From positions 1 through 37,148 of the forward strand of contig CACYCT010000127.1 of NCBI GenBank assembly GCA_902772965.1: DNA of 37,148 nucleotides. The letters run 5' to 3'. The notes under the pieces are model-generated. The model was given only the letters and a program-made list of their open reading frames with translations, ran no database searches and was not told where the DNA came from. Both the position numbers and the translations under genes were made by a program. Shown here one piece after another: positions 36,226 to 37,148 of this stretch. The DNA is from an uncultured Bacteroidales bacterium (GTDB taxonomy: Bacteria; Bacteroidota; Bacteroidia; Bacteroidales; Muribaculaceae). How positions within the stretch are numbered: position 1 is the stretch's first letter; the number at the start of each line of letters is the position of its first letter.

Positions 36226-36256
36226 TTTGCCAACTCGAAAAATAGCCGTAATTTTG
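36226..36256 (+). promoter_or_regulatory. Promoter of the structured RNA / LRR leader
   Basis: TTTG (36226-36229), a 19-bp spacer and TAATTTTG (36249-36256). Full consensus match, more than 330 bp before the next coding start. Confidence 0.8.
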
Positions 36257-36261
36257 CATGT

Positions 36262-36531
36262 GGAATCTTAGCGAAGACTCCGTTCTGAGGCCGATTTTTC
36301 CGGCTTCGAAAATTTTCATAAAGTAGCGTTTTTGTTTTATCCCCAACTCGAAATCGGCAAAATTTCATAGCAAAGGGATAGGCAGTAGAAACGCTCACGC
36401 GTGCTTAATTGTACCCCATTCACTGGGTTTTTTACAATAGGCATGGTGTGGGGTTACTGTTTATTTTTGCTAGGGCTTTGCCGAGCCTCGAGATGGATAA
36501 ACAATAAAAGTCCCACACTACTTATTTTATT
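36262..36531 (+). ncRNA. Candidate structured RNA (small RNA or long 5' leader)
   Basis: Starting at the predicted transcription start, five stem-loops follow one another. (1) 36262-36281: GGA/TCC and TCTT/AAGA around AGCG. (2) 36287-36307: GAGGCCG/CGGCTTC. (3) 36325-36395: AGCGTTT/AAACGCT, TATCCC/GGGATA and GAAAT/ATTTC nested in that order. (4) 36408-36438: ATTGTA/TACAAT enclosing CCCA/TGGG and a run of T. (5) 36445-36519: GGTGTGGGG/TCCCACACT enclosing GTTTAT/ATAAAC and an AGGGCT/AGCCT tip, then a T-rich tail. GCCGATTT (36290-36297) could also pair with AAATCGGC (36351-36358), an alternative or pseudoknotted state. No known riboswitch was recognised. It may be a 6S-like or other Bacteroidales RNA, or a leader of the LRR gene. 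Confidence 0.55.
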
Positions 36532-36589
36532 CATCAAACCCAAACCCAATGCCGAATGTCGGGGCTTCATGAGGCGCACACAAATCATC

Positions 36590-37148
36590 ATGAAACAAAT
36601 TACTAAACTCCTGAGCATGCTGTGCCGCAAGGCGCATCTGCCGGCGGTCGCGCTTCTCGCGCTCCTTTCCGGCCTCGCCGCCCACGCCGATGTGGTTATC
36701 AACGAAACCACCTTCCCCGACGAGAATTTCCGCAACTTTATCCTCAGCCAGCCCTACGGCACCGACAGCGTGCTCACCGACGCCGAAATCGCAGCTGTAA
36801 AGGCAATCAACGTTAGTATGGTAACTCATGTCAACTCACTGAAAGGTATCGAGTACTTTACCGCGCTTGTAATTCTAAGATGCGAAAACACTTGGCTAAC
36901 GTCACTTAATCTCAGCCAAAACACCGCGCTTAGATACTTGTATTGCATGAACACCTACTTGAACTCGCTTGACGTGAGCAAAAACACCGAACTGGAGTAT
37001 TTAAACCTTTATCGGAACTACATCGGCGCACTGGATGTGACAAACAACAAGAAACTCGACTTCCTCCAATGCGGCTATAACCGCCTGAAATCGCTTGACG
37101 TGAGCCAGAACACAGAACTGAAAAAATTTGACTGCACTGGAAACTTGC
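36590..37148 (+). CDS. Secreted leucine-rich-repeat protein, 3' end outside the window
   Basis: The frame is open from ATG 36590 to the window end (186 codons seen). A signal peptide with an extended N-region (MKQITKLLSMLCRKAH, then VALLALLSGLAAHA) leads to a short cap (INETTFPDENFRNFIL, a pattern common at the start of internalin-like LRR proteins) and then 21-residue repeats: LTSLNLSQNTALRYLYC, LNSLDVSKNTELEYLNL, IGALDVTNNKKLDFLQC, LKSLDVSQNTELKKFDC. These are surface adhesin-type LRRs of gut Bacteroidales; a C-terminal sorting or cell-wall domain would lie beyond the window. An in-frame ATG at 36569 would add seven residues. The repeats differ from the BspA-type tail at 10337. Confidence 0.88.
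   Translation, partial: MKQITKLLSMLCRKAHLPAVALLALLSGLAAHADVVINETTFPDENFRNFILSQPYGTDSVLTDAEIAAVKAINVSMVTHVNSLKGIEYFTALVILRCENTWLTSLNLSQNTALRYLYCMNTYLNSLDVSKNTELEYLNLYRNYIGALDVTNNKKLDFLQCGYNRLKSLDVSQNTELKKFDCTGNL

Noticed and set aside
36262..36531. Identification as tmRNA, RNase P RNA, SRP RNA or a known riboswitch
   Set aside because: None of their conserved core sequences is visible; only the pairing pattern supports a structured RNA.

Overview
The window reads as chromosomal DNA of a Bacteroidales bacterium (Bacteroidota), probably Muribaculaceae or a close relative. Four things point there: repeated phylum-type promoters (TTTG, 19-21 bp, TAnnTTTG), no recognisable Shine-Dalgarno sequences, Bacteroidota-restricted families (T9SS plug/DUF5103 protein, the 49-residue DUF4295 ribosomal protein next to bL28-bL33, GxDLY-type SGNH hydrolase), and the order tig, clpP, clpX, recQ. 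Genus-level placement is inference only. Coding strands favour C-ending codons strongly, so many long antisense ORFs appear and were discarded.

Layout. 1-7.9 kb is the 3' part of a surface-polysaccharide locus on the + strand: a cut-off GT2 glycosyltransferase, an EpsG-like polymerase, an ATP-grasp ligase, a GT4 glycosyltransferase, a CapK-like adenylate-forming enzyme, a polysaccharide-deacetylase-like protein and an alpha/alpha-barrel protein. Several are coupled by ATGA overlaps. The ribosome factor EttA follows. 9.6-10.33 kb holds no gene but a dense set of palindromes and a tandem repeat of about 170 bp. Then come the relic of a secreted leucine-rich-repeat protein (-) and the bL28-bL33-bL38 ribosomal operon (-), which is divergent from a glutamine synthetase (+). 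13.7-16 kb (-) carries a T9SS plug-type protein and a GT2 enzyme. 16.2-19.8 kb (+) encodes an asymmetric heterodimeric ABC exporter. 19.9-21.4 kb (-) has an orphan lipoprotein and bL19 behind a structured leader. A secreted C1 aminopeptidase (+) converges on an XRE-DNA methyltransferase fusion and a VanZ-like protein (-). 25-30.9 kb is trigger factor, ClpP, ClpX and RecQ (+). 31-36 kb (+) encodes a secreted SGNH hydrolase, an AlbA_2/winged-helix regulator, a second secreted C1 peptidase and a secreted metallophosphatase fused to a PQQ-like propeller. The window ends with a promoter, about 260 nt of densely paired RNA, and the start of a secreted LRR protein.

The signals least explained by known families are the structured RNA at 36.26-36.52 kb, the long bL28 leader with a 15-codon uORF, the compact bL19 leader, the palindrome/repeat field at 9.6-10.33 kb, and the set of polysaccharide-decoration enzymes at 2.2-7.9 kb. 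No CRISPR array, tRNA, rRNA, transposase or phage gene was seen.
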